Shown in pieces: positions 51,007-59,667 of a DNA stretch of 64,000 nucleotides. The position numbers were made by a program, and so were the translations under genes. The notes beneath the pieces are model-generated. The model was given only the letters and a program-made list of their open reading frames with translations. It did not search any database and was not told the origin of the DNA. Numbering within the stretch: the first letter of the stretch is position 1; each line of letters begins with the position of its first letter. Source of the DNA: Amorphoplanes digitatis. Its GTDB lineage: Bacteria > Actinomycetota > Actinomycetes > Mycobacteriales > Micromonosporaceae. The stretch spans positions 4,892,501 through 4,956,500 of the forward strand of contig NZ_JACHNH010000001.1 in assembly GCF_014205335.1 (NCBI RefSeq), read 5' to 3'.

Positions 51007-51021
51007 CATGTTGGACACATG
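51007..51021. promoter_or_regulatory. Palindrome at decarboxylase start codon
   Basis: CATGT-TGGAC-ACATG, perfect 5-bp arms; the last three bases are the start codon ATG of the decarboxylase gene. There is no clear RBS, so the mRNA may be leaderless or the site may control initiation. Confidence 0.4.
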
Positions 51022-52674
51022 CCGACCGTCCGGGACGCCGTCTACGAGGTGCTGCGCCGCCACGGCCTCACCACGCTCTTCGCGAATCCGGGGTCGACGG
51101 AGATCGCCTTCCTGGCCGGGCTGCCGGACGACTTCCGCTTCGTGCTCGCCCTGCACGAGGCCTCGGTGGTCGGCATGGCCACCGGCTTCGCGCTGGCGCG
51201 CGACCGGCCCGCCCTGGTCAACCTGCACACCACCGCCGGGCTGGGCAACGCCGTCGGCGCGCTGGCCACCGCGCGGGTCAACCGCAGCCCGCTCGTCGTC
51301 ATCGTCGGCCAGCAGGACCGCCGGCACCTGCTGCTGGAACCGTTCCTCACCGGACGGCTGCGCGGCCTCGCCGGCGAGTACCCGGTCTGGCACTGCGAGC
51401 CGGCCCGCCCGCAGGACGTGCCGTCGGCGGTCGCCCGCGCCGTGCACGAGGCGAGCACCGCGCGCGGGCCGGCCCTGGTCGTCGTCCCGTCCGGCGACTG
51501 GGCCGAGGAACTGCCCGCCGGCGCCGAGGTCGCCGCGCCCGCGCTGGTGCACCGGCCGGCCGGCGCGCGGCACGCCGTCCCGCCCGCGCTCGCCGCCATG
51601 CTGCGCGACGCCGCCGCGCCGGCGCTGGTGACCGGCGCCGGAGCGAGCGACCCGGAGTGCTGGCGTGCGCTCGTCGCGCTCGCCGAACGGCTCGGCGCGC
51701 CGGTGTGGCAGGAGTCGTTCGGCGCCCGGGCCGGGTTCCCGCAGGATCATCCGCTCTTCGCCGGGCACCTGCCGGCGAGCCGGGGCCGGCTGCGTGCGGC
51801 GCTCGGCGCGTACGACGTGGTAGTCGTGGTGGGTGCGCCGGTGTTCCGGCAGTACCCGTACGAGACCGGGCCGCTGATCCCGCCCGGCACCCGGGCCGCC
51901 CTGATCACCGACGACCCGGACGAGGCGCATCGCGGACCCGTCGAGATCGCCGTACTGGCCAAGCCCGCGGCCGTGGTGCGCGAGCTGACCGCCCTGCTGC
52001 CGGCCCGCCCGTCCACCGGTGGCGTCCGGCCGGTCCCGCCGGCCGTGCCCGCGCCGGCGCCGGGCGCGCCGCTGCGGCCGCCGTGGGTGCTCGCCGAGCT
52101 CGGCCGGCGGCTGCCCGCGGACGTGGTGCTCGTCGAGGAGACCCCGTCGAGCCGTCCCGACCTGCACGCGCTCATCCCGGCACGCACCCCGCTGGGTTTC
52201 GTGAGCGCGGCGATGGGCGGCCTCGGCTTCGGCCTGCCCGCGGCGCTCGGCCTGCGCCTGGGCGACCCCGGGCGCCCGGTGGTGGCGGTCCTCGGCGACG
52301 GCTCCTCGATGTACAGCATCCAGGCGCTGTGGAGCGCGGCGCACTACCGGATCGGCGCCCTGCTGATCGTGCTCGCCAACGGCCGCTACGCGATCATGGA
52401 CCGGCTCGCGGAGCGCGCCGGCGGCAAGCCCGCCTGGCCGGCCTTCACCGAGCTGAACATCTCCGGCATGGCCGCCTCGATGGGGTGCCCGCACGCTCGG
52501 GCGGCCACCGCGGCCGAGCTGACCGCCGCGCTGGACGAGGTGATACCGGGCCTGCGCGAGCGCCGCGAGCCGCTGCTGCTGGAGGTCGTGGTCGAGCCCG
52601 ACCCGGAGTTCGACCCGATCACCCAGCAGGCCACGTCGCGCAAGCCCTCAAGAGAGTCGGACAGCCCGCCCTGA
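51019..52674 (+). CDS. mdlC: Thiamine-diphosphate enzyme, benzoylformate decarboxylase-like
   Basis: A 551-residue ThDP enzyme: N-terminal PYR domain (LFANPGSTEIAFL, with the conserved Glu; ALHEASVVGMATGFA), a central domain, and a C-terminal PP domain with the ThDP motif GDGSSMYSIQALWSA...LANGRYAIM. The LFANPGSTE start and NISGMAASMG segment are characteristic of benzoylformate decarboxylases (aldehyde from 2-keto acid). Related decarboxylases or ligases remain possible. ATG 51019 is preferred; an in-frame ATG at 50941 would add 26 residues without an RBS. It is divergent from the sugar importer. Confidence 0.85.
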   Translation: MPTVRDAVYEVLRRHGLTTLFANPGSTEIAFLAGLPDDFRFVLALHEASVVGMATGFALARDRPALVNLHTTAGLGNAVGALATARVNRSPLVVIVGQQDRRHLLLEPFLTGRLRGLAGEYPVWHCEPARPQDVPSAVARAVHEASTARGPALVVVPSGDWAEELPAGAEVAAPALVHRPAGARHAVPPALAAMLRDAAAPALVTGAGASDPECWRALVALAERLGAPVWQESFGARAGFPQDHPLFAGHLPASRGRLRAALGAYDVVVVVGAPVFRQYPYETGPLIPPGTRAALITDDPDEAHRGPVEIAVLAKPAAVVRELTALLPARPSTGGVRPVPPAVPAPAPGAPLRPPWVLAELGRRLPADVVLVEETPSSRPDLHALIPARTPLGFVSAAMGGLGFGLPAALGLRLGDPGRPVVAVLGDGSSMYSIQALWSAAHYRIGALLIVLANGRYAIMDRLAERAGGKPAWPAFTELNISGMAASMGCPHARAATAAELTAALDEVIPGLRERREPLLLEVVVEPDPEFDPITQQATSRKPSRESDSPP

Positions 52675-52771
52675 TACGTCGGGCCGCAGGTTCTGCCCGA
52701 TTGGTGGAAACTCGATCGCGGGTCCTTCATCCGCTCTCCCCCGGGTTTACGGTGTGCCGCGGAGGCGAACC

Positions 52772-54607
52772 ATGAATCCCGAAGATCCGGTGTGGACCGA
52801 CCGTGCGCTCGTGGCCCTTGCCGCCCGCCCGGCCGGCGCCGACGTCACCGTCGAGGACGTGACGGAGGAGGTCGGCGTCCTGTTCGCGGACCGGTTCGGC
52901 CCGGACGACCGCGACTATCCCGGCACCTCCGCGCGGCCGCTGTGGCACACCCGGGTGCGGGACGCGATCGCCCGGCTCCAGTCGTCCGAGTGGATCACGG
53001 TGGAGCCCCCGGCGCTCACGTCGGCCGGCCGGCGCGCCGTCCCGGCCGCGCGGCGGCGCCTGAAGGCCGCCGCCGATGTCGCCGCCACCACCACCGCGGC
53101 GCCCGCACCGGCGCAGGAGCACTTCGTCGTGGCCGGCGTGATCTCCACGCCGCTGCGCGATCCCGAGGCGCGCGACCGGCTCGGGCTCAGCCGGCACCCG
53201 GGCGGCCCGATCGCCGTCATGATCGAGCTGAACCTCCAGTTCGGGTCGGGCGTCGGCGACGCCTACGCGCGGCTGGAACGGCTGTGGGCCCGGGTCAACC
53301 CGCGCGGCGAGGCGCTCGTGCGTATCGCCGGCCGGTACGCGGCGGGCGAGCTCACCATGCCCGAGATCGAGCGGCTCGTCGCCGCGGACGCGGTGCCGAT
53401 CGCCTGGCCGCGCCGCAGCATCCACCACGTCTGGCCGGACTTCCCGGTGCGGGCGCACGTGGACGCCTCCTGCGTGACCATCAAGGTGGACGCGGCGCGC
53501 AACTCGTTCGGCGCCTTCGGCCGCGGCATCGTCTGGGCGGTGGTCGACTCGGGGATCGACGCGACGCATCCGCACTTCGCGGCCGGCGGCACCCTCGACG
53601 ACGACTCCGTGAAGGACCTGCACCGCTACTTCCCGCCGGCCGGTGCGCCGACCGCGCAGGGTGCGCTCGAGGACAGCAGCGGCCACGGCACCCACGTCGC
53701 GGGCATCATCGCGGGCAGCATCGGCGAGTGGGCGAAGGAGAAGGCGGGCCGGCAGGTCTTCGCCACCGAGAGCCGCTTCAACGTGGAGAATCCGGCGCGG
53801 CCGATGCGGGTGCCGCGCACGGCGATCGACCCGGCGGCGGTGTCCGGGATGGCGCCGCGGGCCCGGCTGGTCAGCCTCAAGGCGCTCGACTCGGCCGGCA
53901 CGCCGGAGAACCGCGTGCACCGGATCATCCAGGCGCTCGCCTACGTGCGGGAGATCAACGGGGACAGCGTCGAGGGCATGCGCGTTCACGGCGTGAACCT
54001 CAGCGTCGGATACGAGTTCGACCCGCAGTGGTTCGCGTGCGGCCGCAGCCCGCTCTGCCAGGAGGTGGACCGGCTGGTGCGGTCCGGCGTGGTCGTGGTG
54101 GTCGCGGCGGGCAACTCCGGCTACGGCTCGGTGAACGCGACGATGGAGGCGCCGACGAAGTTCGGCCTCGGCATGACCATCAACGACCCCGGCAACTCCG
54201 ACCTGGCGATCACCGTCGGCTCGACGCACCGCACCGCGCCGCACACCTACGGGGTCTCGTACTTCTCGTCGAAGGGCCCGACCGGCGACGGGCGCAACAA
54301 GCCCGACCTGGTGGCGCCGGGCGAACGGATCACCTCGTGTGCGGCGGGCGCCAACCTGGCCGCCGCGGTCGGCGCGAACCCGCCGGACCAGACGGCCGTC
54401 TACGTCGAGGACACCGGCACCAGCATGGCCGCGCCGCACGTCTCGGGCGCCGTCGCGGCGCTGCTGTCGGTCCGGCGCGAATTCATCGGACAGCCCGAGC
54501 GGGTCAAGACGATCTTCGTGGAGTCGGCGACCGACCTCGGCCGCGGCCGGGAGTTCCAGGGCGCCGGCCTGGTGGACCTGATGCGCGCACTGCAACAGAA
54601 GATCTGA
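52772..54607 (+). CDS. Cytosolic S8 subtilase with N-terminal winged-helix-like domain
   Basis: A 611-residue protein without a signal peptide. Residues about 1-95 (DPVWTDRALVALAARP, PLWHTRVRDAIARLQSSEWI, ALTSAGRR) read as a winged-helix domain like the N-terminus of Mrr-type restriction proteins. A linker and an alpha/beta stretch (about 115-210) follow, then the S8 peptidase: Asp259 in WAVVDSGID, His305 in GHGTHVAG and Ser551 in GTSMAAPH. It lacks an obvious propeptide and stays in the cytosol. GGAGG lies 6 nt before ATG. The gene is followed after 26 bp by an alpha/beta hydrolase, probably co-transcribed. Substrate unknown. Confidence 0.9.
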   Translation: MNPEDPVWTDRALVALAARPAGADVTVEDVTEEVGVLFADRFGPDDRDYPGTSARPLWHTRVRDAIARLQSSEWITVEPPALTSAGRRAVPAARRRLKAAADVAATTTAAPAPAQEHFVVAGVISTPLRDPEARDRLGLSRHPGGPIAVMIELNLQFGSGVGDAYARLERLWARVNPRGEALVRIAGRYAAGELTMPEIERLVAADAVPIAWPRRSIHHVWPDFPVRAHVDASCVTIKVDAARNSFGAFGRGIVWAVVDSGIDATHPHFAAGGTLDDDSVKDLHRYFPPAGAPTAQGALEDSSGHGTHVAGIIAGSIGEWAKEKAGRQVFATESRFNVENPARPMRVPRTAIDPAAVSGMAPRARLVSLKALDSAGTPENRVHRIIQALAYVREINGDSVEGMRVHGVNLSVGYEFDPQWFACGRSPLCQEVDRLVRSGVVVVVAAGNSGYGSVNATMEAPTKFGLGMTINDPGNSDLAITVGSTHRTAPHTYGVSYFSSKGPTGDGRNKPDLVAPGERITSCAAGANLAAAVGANPPDQTAVYVEDTGTSMAAPHVSGAVAALLSVRREFIGQPERVKTIFVESATDLGRGREFQGAGLVDLMRALQQKI

Positions 54608-54633
54608 TCGCCGCTGGAGAAACGGAGCAGGTC

Positions 54634-55998
54634 ATGACCGACTCGATCGCAGGACTACCGTTCTGGGAGATCACCTTCGACGCCGACGGCGACCCGGACG
54701 GTCCGGGCCGCGACGCCCTCCTCGCCGAGGTACCCGCCCGGGGCATCACGGACCTGTTCGTCTTCTCGCACGGCTGGAACAACGAGCGGCGCACGGCGCG
54801 GCGGCTCTACAACGGCTTCTTCGGCCTGCTGGCGGGCCAGCTGCGCGCCACGCCCGCCGATCCGCCGGTCGTCGCGGGCCTGGCCGGCGTGGTGTGGCCG
54901 TCCAAGCGCTGGTCCGACGAGCCCATCCCGGACTTCGGCCCGGCGACGGCGGCGGCGCTGCCCGGCGCCGCGGCCGCGACCGAGGTGGCGCCGGCACCCG
55001 CCGACGCCTCCTCGCCGACGCTGGACAAGCAGACCCTCGACGACCTGCGCGACACCTTCCCCGCGGCCACGCGCGCCCTGGACCGGATGGCCGCGCTGCT
55101 GGAGACCGAGCCGACCGACGCGGCGCTGGCGGAGTTCCACTCCCTGCTCGCGGAGTTCACCGCGGCGTCCGGCGCCGCACAGGACGACGGCGAGGGCGAC
55201 GGCGCGGCGGCCGGGCCGCGGATGCTGGTGGACGCCCCCGAGCGGCTGTTCGAGCGGTACCGCGACGCGCTGCGCGACGCCGGCGTCGAGATCCCGGGCG
55301 GCTCCGGCGGCGCCGCCGGGCTCGGCGACCGGTTGAAGGGCGCGTGGAACGGCGCGAAGGAGGCGCTGCGGCAGGCCACCTACTGGGAGATGAAGAACCG
55401 CTCCGGTGTGGTGGGCCGCGACGGGCTCGGTCCGGCGCTCGCCGCCCTGCACGGCGCGGCTCCCGGGCTGCGGGTGCACCTGATCGGCCACAGCTTCGGC
55501 GCGCGGCTCGTCTCGTACGCGCTCGCGGGCCTGCCGGCCGGCCGGCCCACCTCCCCGGTCAAGTCCCTCACGCTGCTTCAGGGCGCGTTCTCCCACTTCG
55601 CGTTCGCGGATCCGCTGCCGTTCGACGCCGGGCGGCGGGGCGCCCTCGCCGGCCTGCAGCGCCGGGTCGACGGGCCGATCACGGTGTGCTTCTCCCGGCA
55701 CGACGGCGCGGTGGGCCGCTTCTACCCGCTGGCCTCGTTCGCCGCCCGCGAGGACAGCGCCGGCGCGAACGACGCCATGTACCGCTGGGGCGGCATGGGC
55801 GCCGACGGGGCGCAGAACCAGGACGTCGCGCTGGACGCCATCGCGCCGGCCGGGTCCGCGTACCGGTTCTCGGCCGACCGGATCCTCAACATCGACGCCG
55901 CCGAGGTGGTGCACCACGGCGGGGCGCCGACCGGTGCGCACAGCGACATCGTGCACCCCGAGCTGACCTGGGTGGTGCTGGCGGCCAGCCGCGCCTGA
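54634..55998 (+). CDS. Alpha/beta-hydrolase, large, unknown substrate
   Basis: A 454-residue protein without a signal peptide. It starts with a strand and FVFSHGWNNERRTA, an oxyanion-hole-like HGW. A long insert rich in Ala/Asp/Glu and low complexity follows (about 105-205). The nucleophile elbow is GHSFG (Ser287), with Asp357 in SRHDGAVG and His436 in GAHSDI completing the triad. It is a serine hydrolase of unknown type. It follows the subtilase by 26 bp and is probably in the same transcript. The pairing suggests a two-enzyme cytosolic module. GGAGCAGG precedes ATG. Confidence 0.85.
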   Translation: MTDSIAGLPFWEITFDADGDPDGPGRDALLAEVPARGITDLFVFSHGWNNERRTARRLYNGFFGLLAGQLRATPADPPVVAGLAGVVWPSKRWSDEPIPDFGPATAAALPGAAAATEVAPAPADASSPTLDKQTLDDLRDTFPAATRALDRMAALLETEPTDAALAEFHSLLAEFTAASGAAQDDGEGDGAAAGPRMLVDAPERLFERYRDALRDAGVEIPGGSGGAAGLGDRLKGAWNGAKEALRQATYWEMKNRSGVVGRDGLGPALAALHGAAPGLRVHLIGHSFGARLVSYALAGLPAGRPTSPVKSLTLLQGAFSHFAFADPLPFDAGRRGALAGLQRRVDGPITVCFSRHDGAVGRFYPLASFAAREDSAGANDAMYRWGGMGADGAQNQDVALDAIAPAGSAYRFSADRILNIDAAEVVHHGGAPTGAHSDIVHPELTWVVLAASRA

Positions 55999-56082
55999 CC
56001 CGCCGGGCTGTCGGGTACCGGTCGCAGCACGGCCGTCCGCGGCGTGGCTCGCGATAGGATTTTCCCGACTTCGGCGGTGGCC

Positions 56083-59000
56083 ATGAACCAACGGGAGCTA
56101 AGCATCCGGGTGCTCGGCGGCGCCGAGCTGGCCGTCGGCGGCCGCCCCCTCGTGGAGCTGGCCTCGGCCAAGGCGGCAGCCCTGCTGTTCTATCTGGCCG
56201 TGACCGGCACCGGGCACTCGCGCTCCGCGCTGGCCGGGCTGCTCTGGAGCGACCTGCCCGAGCCGGCCGCGCGGGCCAACCTGCGCCTGGTGCTGACCAA
56301 GCTGCGCCGGGTGCTGCCGGAGCACCTCGCGGTGACGAGGCAGAGCGTGGCGCTCGACGACCGGCCGGGCGTCTGGGTCGACGCCGCCGAGGTGGCCCGG
56401 GCGGCCGCCGGCCCGGACGACGCGGGGCTGCTTGCCGCCGTCCGGCTCTGCCGCGGCGACCTGCTCGCGGGCTTCGACGTCGCCGGCGCCCCGCTGTTCG
56501 ACGACTGGCAGGCCGCGCAGCGGGCCGCGACCCGGGCCGACATGCTCTCGCTCATGGACCGTGCCGTCCGGTGCGCCGCCGCCCGGGCCGACGCGGTGGC
56601 CGGCATCGAGGTCGCCCGGCGCATGCTGGCGCTCGAACCGCTGCACGAGGAGGCGCACCGGGCCCTCATGTGCTTCCTTGCCGAGGACGGCCGGCGCAGC
56701 GCCGCGCTCGCACAGTACGAGACCTGCCGATACCTGCTCGACGAGGAGCTCGGCGGCCGGCCGTCGGCGGACACGGTCGCCCTGCGCGACGAGATCGCCG
56801 CCGGTGCCGGCGGGTTCACCCGGCTCGGCGCCGCGGCGCCGCCGCGCGCGGAACCCGACCGGGCCGCGCCGGGCCTGCCCCGCCCGCTCACCGGCCTGAT
56901 CGGACGCGGCGAGGAGCTGGCGCGCCTCGACGGGCTCCTGGACGACCCCGCGTGCCGGCTGGTGACCCTGGTCGGGCCCGGCGGCATCGGCAAGACCCGG
57001 CTGGCGGTGGAGGTCGCCGCCACCCGCCGGCACCGGCACCGCGACGGCGCGGTCTTCGTGTCGTTCGCGGGCACCGGCCCGGCCGGGCCGGACGAGGCCG
57101 CCGACCTGGTGGTGGCGAACCTGGCCCGGGTGCTCGGCCTGTCGATGGCGGTGCCCCGCGATCCGCTCGATCTGCTCGCCGACCACCTGTCCGGCCGGGA
57201 GCTGCTGCTGGTGCTGGACAACCTGGAGCATCTCCGCGACGCCGCGGGCGTGATCGACCACCTGCTGCGCCGGGCGCCGGGCACCCAGGTGCTGGTGACC
57301 TCGCGGCGGCGGCTCGGGCTCGGCGCGGAATGGCTCGTCGAGGTTCCCGGCCTGCCCTGCCCGCCGCCGGGTGCCGGCGCCGACGGCTACGCCGCGGTCC
57401 AGCTCTTCGAGGAGCGGGCCCGGCTGCTGCGGCCCGGATTCGTCACCGGCGCCGACCTCGAGGGGACCGCCCGGGTGTGCCGCCTGGTGTCCGGCGTGCC
57501 GCTCGCCATCGAGCTGGCCGCCCGCTGGGTGCGCTCCGCCCGCCCAGCCGCCATCGCCGACCGGCTCGGGCGCGGGCTCGAACTGCTCGAGACCACGGCG
57601 CCGGACGTCGAGCGGCGGCACCGCAGCGTGCGCGCCGTCATCGACTGGTCGTGGCACCTGCTCACCGACGAGGAGGAGCGTGCCCTCCAGCGCCTCTCCG
57701 TGTTCCGCGGCGGCTTCGACCTCGACGCCGCCGCCGCGGTGGCCGGCGCGGGCCTGCCGCTGCTGGCCGGCCTGGTCGACCAGTCGCTGGTCACCGTCGG
57801 CGAGGACGGCCGCTACGACATGCACGAGCTGCTCCGGCAGTACGCCGCCGAGCGCCTGGCCGCGGACGCCGGGCGGCAGTCGCGGGCCCGGCTGCGCCAC
57901 GCGGAGCACTACGCCGCGCTGCTGCCGGCGCCGGCCGAGTTCCTCGCCGAGGATCCGGGGTTCCTCGACGCCGAGGCGGGCAACCTGCGCGCGGCCACCG
58001 AGCTGCTCGTGCGCGAGGCCGACCCGGCGACGCTCGACGCGCACCTGCTCCGGATCTGGTCGCTCTACCGGCACCTGGGGTGGTTCCGGGAGGCGCAGGC
58101 CGCCCTCGGCGCGGCGCTGGACCGGCCGGACGGCACCCGGCTGGAGCGGGGTCGCTGGCACCGCATGCTCGGCGAGGCACACCAGCAGCTCGGCGCGGCG
58201 GTCCCGGCGCGGGACCACCTGGAACAGGCCCTGGACCTGCTGGACTCCCCGGTGCCGGCGTCGGCGCCCGGACGACTGGCCGTGTTCATCGCGGAGATGG
58301 CGACCCGGGCCCTGCGCGGGCTGCGACCGGGAGGCCGGGCCGCGCGGCCGCGGCATCGCGCCGCCGCCCGGGAACGCTCGGCGACGAACTTCGCGATCAG
58401 CGAGGTCTACTGGGTGCGGGACGAGCAGCTCGCCGTCCTGCCGAGTTCGATCCGGGCGCTCAACGAGGCCGAGCGGACCGGGGACATCGACCTGACCGCG
58501 CGGGCACAGGCGGGCCTGGGCATGGTCCTCGGCGCGGCCGGATTCCGCCGCCTCGCGCGGGGGCACATCCGCGCCGCGTGCGCGGCGGCGGAGCGGACCG
58601 GCAACCCCGTCACCATCTGCTGGGTCGGAATCATGAGCGCGCTGCACGGGATCGGCGCCGGCGACTGGGCCGCGGTCGACGCGGGTACGGCCCGGGCCCT
58701 GGCCCTGCGCGAGCGGACGCCGATGTACCGCTGGACGGACGAGCTGCTGCTGGCCTCCGCCGTCGCCTGGCATCTGGCCGCCCGGCACGAACAGGCGGCC
58801 GCCGCGGCGGCCGAGGGCATTGCCGCGGGCGCGGGCCGCCGCGATCCGGTCGTGCACCTGTGGGGCCTGCTGGTTCTGATGGAGACGACCCTGCGCACCG
58901 ACCCGCGCGACCCGGCCCTGCCGCGCCGGCACGAGGAGGCCGTCCGTCTGCTGCCGGCGGCGAACCGCGTCGACGCCGCCCGGGTGCACGTCGCCGGTGC

Positions 59001-59523
59001 CCGGCTGCACCTCGCCGCCGGGCGGGCGGCGCAGGCGTGGCAGGCCGTCCGCGCCGCCGACGACCTGCTGGGCCCGGGACCCTCCTACGAGCAGTACGCC
59101 CTCGAGGCGCACGCCGGCGTGCCCGAGATCTGCCTCGCGCTGCTGGAACTCGGCGGCGAGCACCCCGCCGAGTTGCGGTCGACCGCCGCCGGCGCCACGC
59201 GCAGGCTGCGCCGGTACGCACGCCGGTACCCGATGGCCAGGCCGCGGGCGCTGCTCTGCCGCGGCCGGCAGGCCCGGCTGGACGGCCGCGCCGCCGGCGC
59301 CCGGCGCGCGCTGGCCCGGGCCGCCCGCGAGGCCGAGCGGCTGCGAATGCCCTACGAGCTGGCCCGCGCGCACGAGGAGCTCGGCCACGACCTGTCCGCG
59401 GGGCAGCGCTCACCGCTCGGCCTCGACGGCGCCGAGCATCGACGGCTGGCGATCGCCGGGTTCCGCGCCATCGGATGCGGCCCGGGTACGCGGGGCCTCG
59501 CCGGATTACCCGTTCGTACGTAA
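56083..59523 (+). CDS. BTAD/SARP-type regulator with NB-ARC-like ATPase and TPR-like region
   Basis: A 1146-residue regulator of the AfsR type. An OmpR-like winged helix and BTAD (bacterial transcriptional activator) domain occupy about 1-260 (LSIRVLGGAELAVGGRPL; LEPLHEEAHRALMCFLAEDGRR). A STAND ATPase follows, with Walker A VGPGGIGKTR (297-306) and Walker B LLLVLDNLEHL (about 375). The C-terminal half is helical, TPR-like (about 600-1140). AfsR-type proteins activate antibiotic or morphological genes. Which genes this one controls is unknown; the subtilase-hydrolase pair lies just upstream (84 bp). ATG 56083 has a GGTGG ribosome-binding site. Confidence 0.9.
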   Translation: MNQRELSIRVLGGAELAVGGRPLVELASAKAAALLFYLAVTGTGHSRSALAGLLWSDLPEPAARANLRLVLTKLRRVLPEHLAVTRQSVALDDRPGVWVDAAEVARAAAGPDDAGLLAAVRLCRGDLLAGFDVAGAPLFDDWQAAQRAATRADMLSLMDRAVRCAAARADAVAGIEVARRMLALEPLHEEAHRALMCFLAEDGRRSAALAQYETCRYLLDEELGGRPSADTVALRDEIAAGAGGFTRLGAAAPPRAEPDRAAPGLPRPLTGLIGRGEELARLDGLLDDPACRLVTLVGPGGIGKTRLAVEVAATRRHRHRDGAVFVSFAGTGPAGPDEAADLVVANLARVLGLSMAVPRDPLDLLADHLSGRELLLVLDNLEHLRDAAGVIDHLLRRAPGTQVLVTSRRRLGLGAEWLVEVPGLPCPPPGAGADGYAAVQLFEERARLLRPGFVTGADLEGTARVCRLVSGVPLAIELAARWVRSARPAAIADRLGRGLELLETTAPDVERRHRSVRAVIDWSWHLLTDEEERALQRLSVFRGGFDLDAAAAVAGAGLPLLAGLVDQSLVTVGEDGRYDMHELLRQYAAERLAADAGRQSRARLRHAEHYAALLPAPAEFLAEDPGFLDAEAGNLRAATELLVREADPATLDAHLLRIWSLYRHLGWFREAQAALGAALDRPDGTRLERGRWHRMLGEAHQQLGAAVPARDHLEQALDLLDSPVPASAPGRLAVFIAEMATRALRGLRPGGRAARPRHRAAARERSATNFAISEVYWVRDEQLAVLPSSIRALNEAERTGDIDLTARAQAGLGMVLGAAGFRRLARGHIRAACAAAERTGNPVTICWVGIMSALHGIGAGDWAAVDAGTARALALRERTPMYRWTDELLLASAVAWHLAARHEQAAAAAAEGIAAGAGRRDPVVHLWGLLVLMETTLRTDPRDPALPRRHEEAVRLLPAANRVDAARVHVAGARLHLAAGRAAQAWQAVRAADDLLGPGPSYEQYALEAHAGVPEICLALLELGGEHPAELRSTAAGATRRLRRYARRYPMARPRALLCRGRQARLDGRAAGARRALARAAREAERLRMPYELARAHEELGHDLSAGQRSPLGLDGAEHRRLAIAGFRAIGCGPGTRGLAGLPVRT

Positions 59524-59616
59524 CCGGTTCCGGAACTCAGGCGAGTTGTCCTGATCGGGCCGCTAATGCCGTGCGGGGCTGCTGGGACGCCGCTTGACAT
59601 GCGGCTTCGTCTATCG

Positions 59617-59656
59617 CTTTCTGTGACCTGATTCATTGCAGCACGGTTACAGAAAG
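59617..59656. promoter_or_regulatory. Inverted repeat before beta-helix gene
   Basis: CTTTCTGTGACC and GGTTACAGAAAG pair at 11 of 12 positions across 16 nt. The right arm overlaps the AAAGGA ribosome-binding site of the beta-helix gene, so it could be an operator or a leader hairpin that hides the RBS. Confidence 0.5.
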
Positions 59657-59667
59657 GACATCACCGC

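Noticed and set aside
52792..54633. Continuous plus-strand frame joining the subtilase region to the hydrolase
   Set aside because: The frame through the subtilase gene is out of phase with the catalytic motifs; only the part from ATG 54634 is real.
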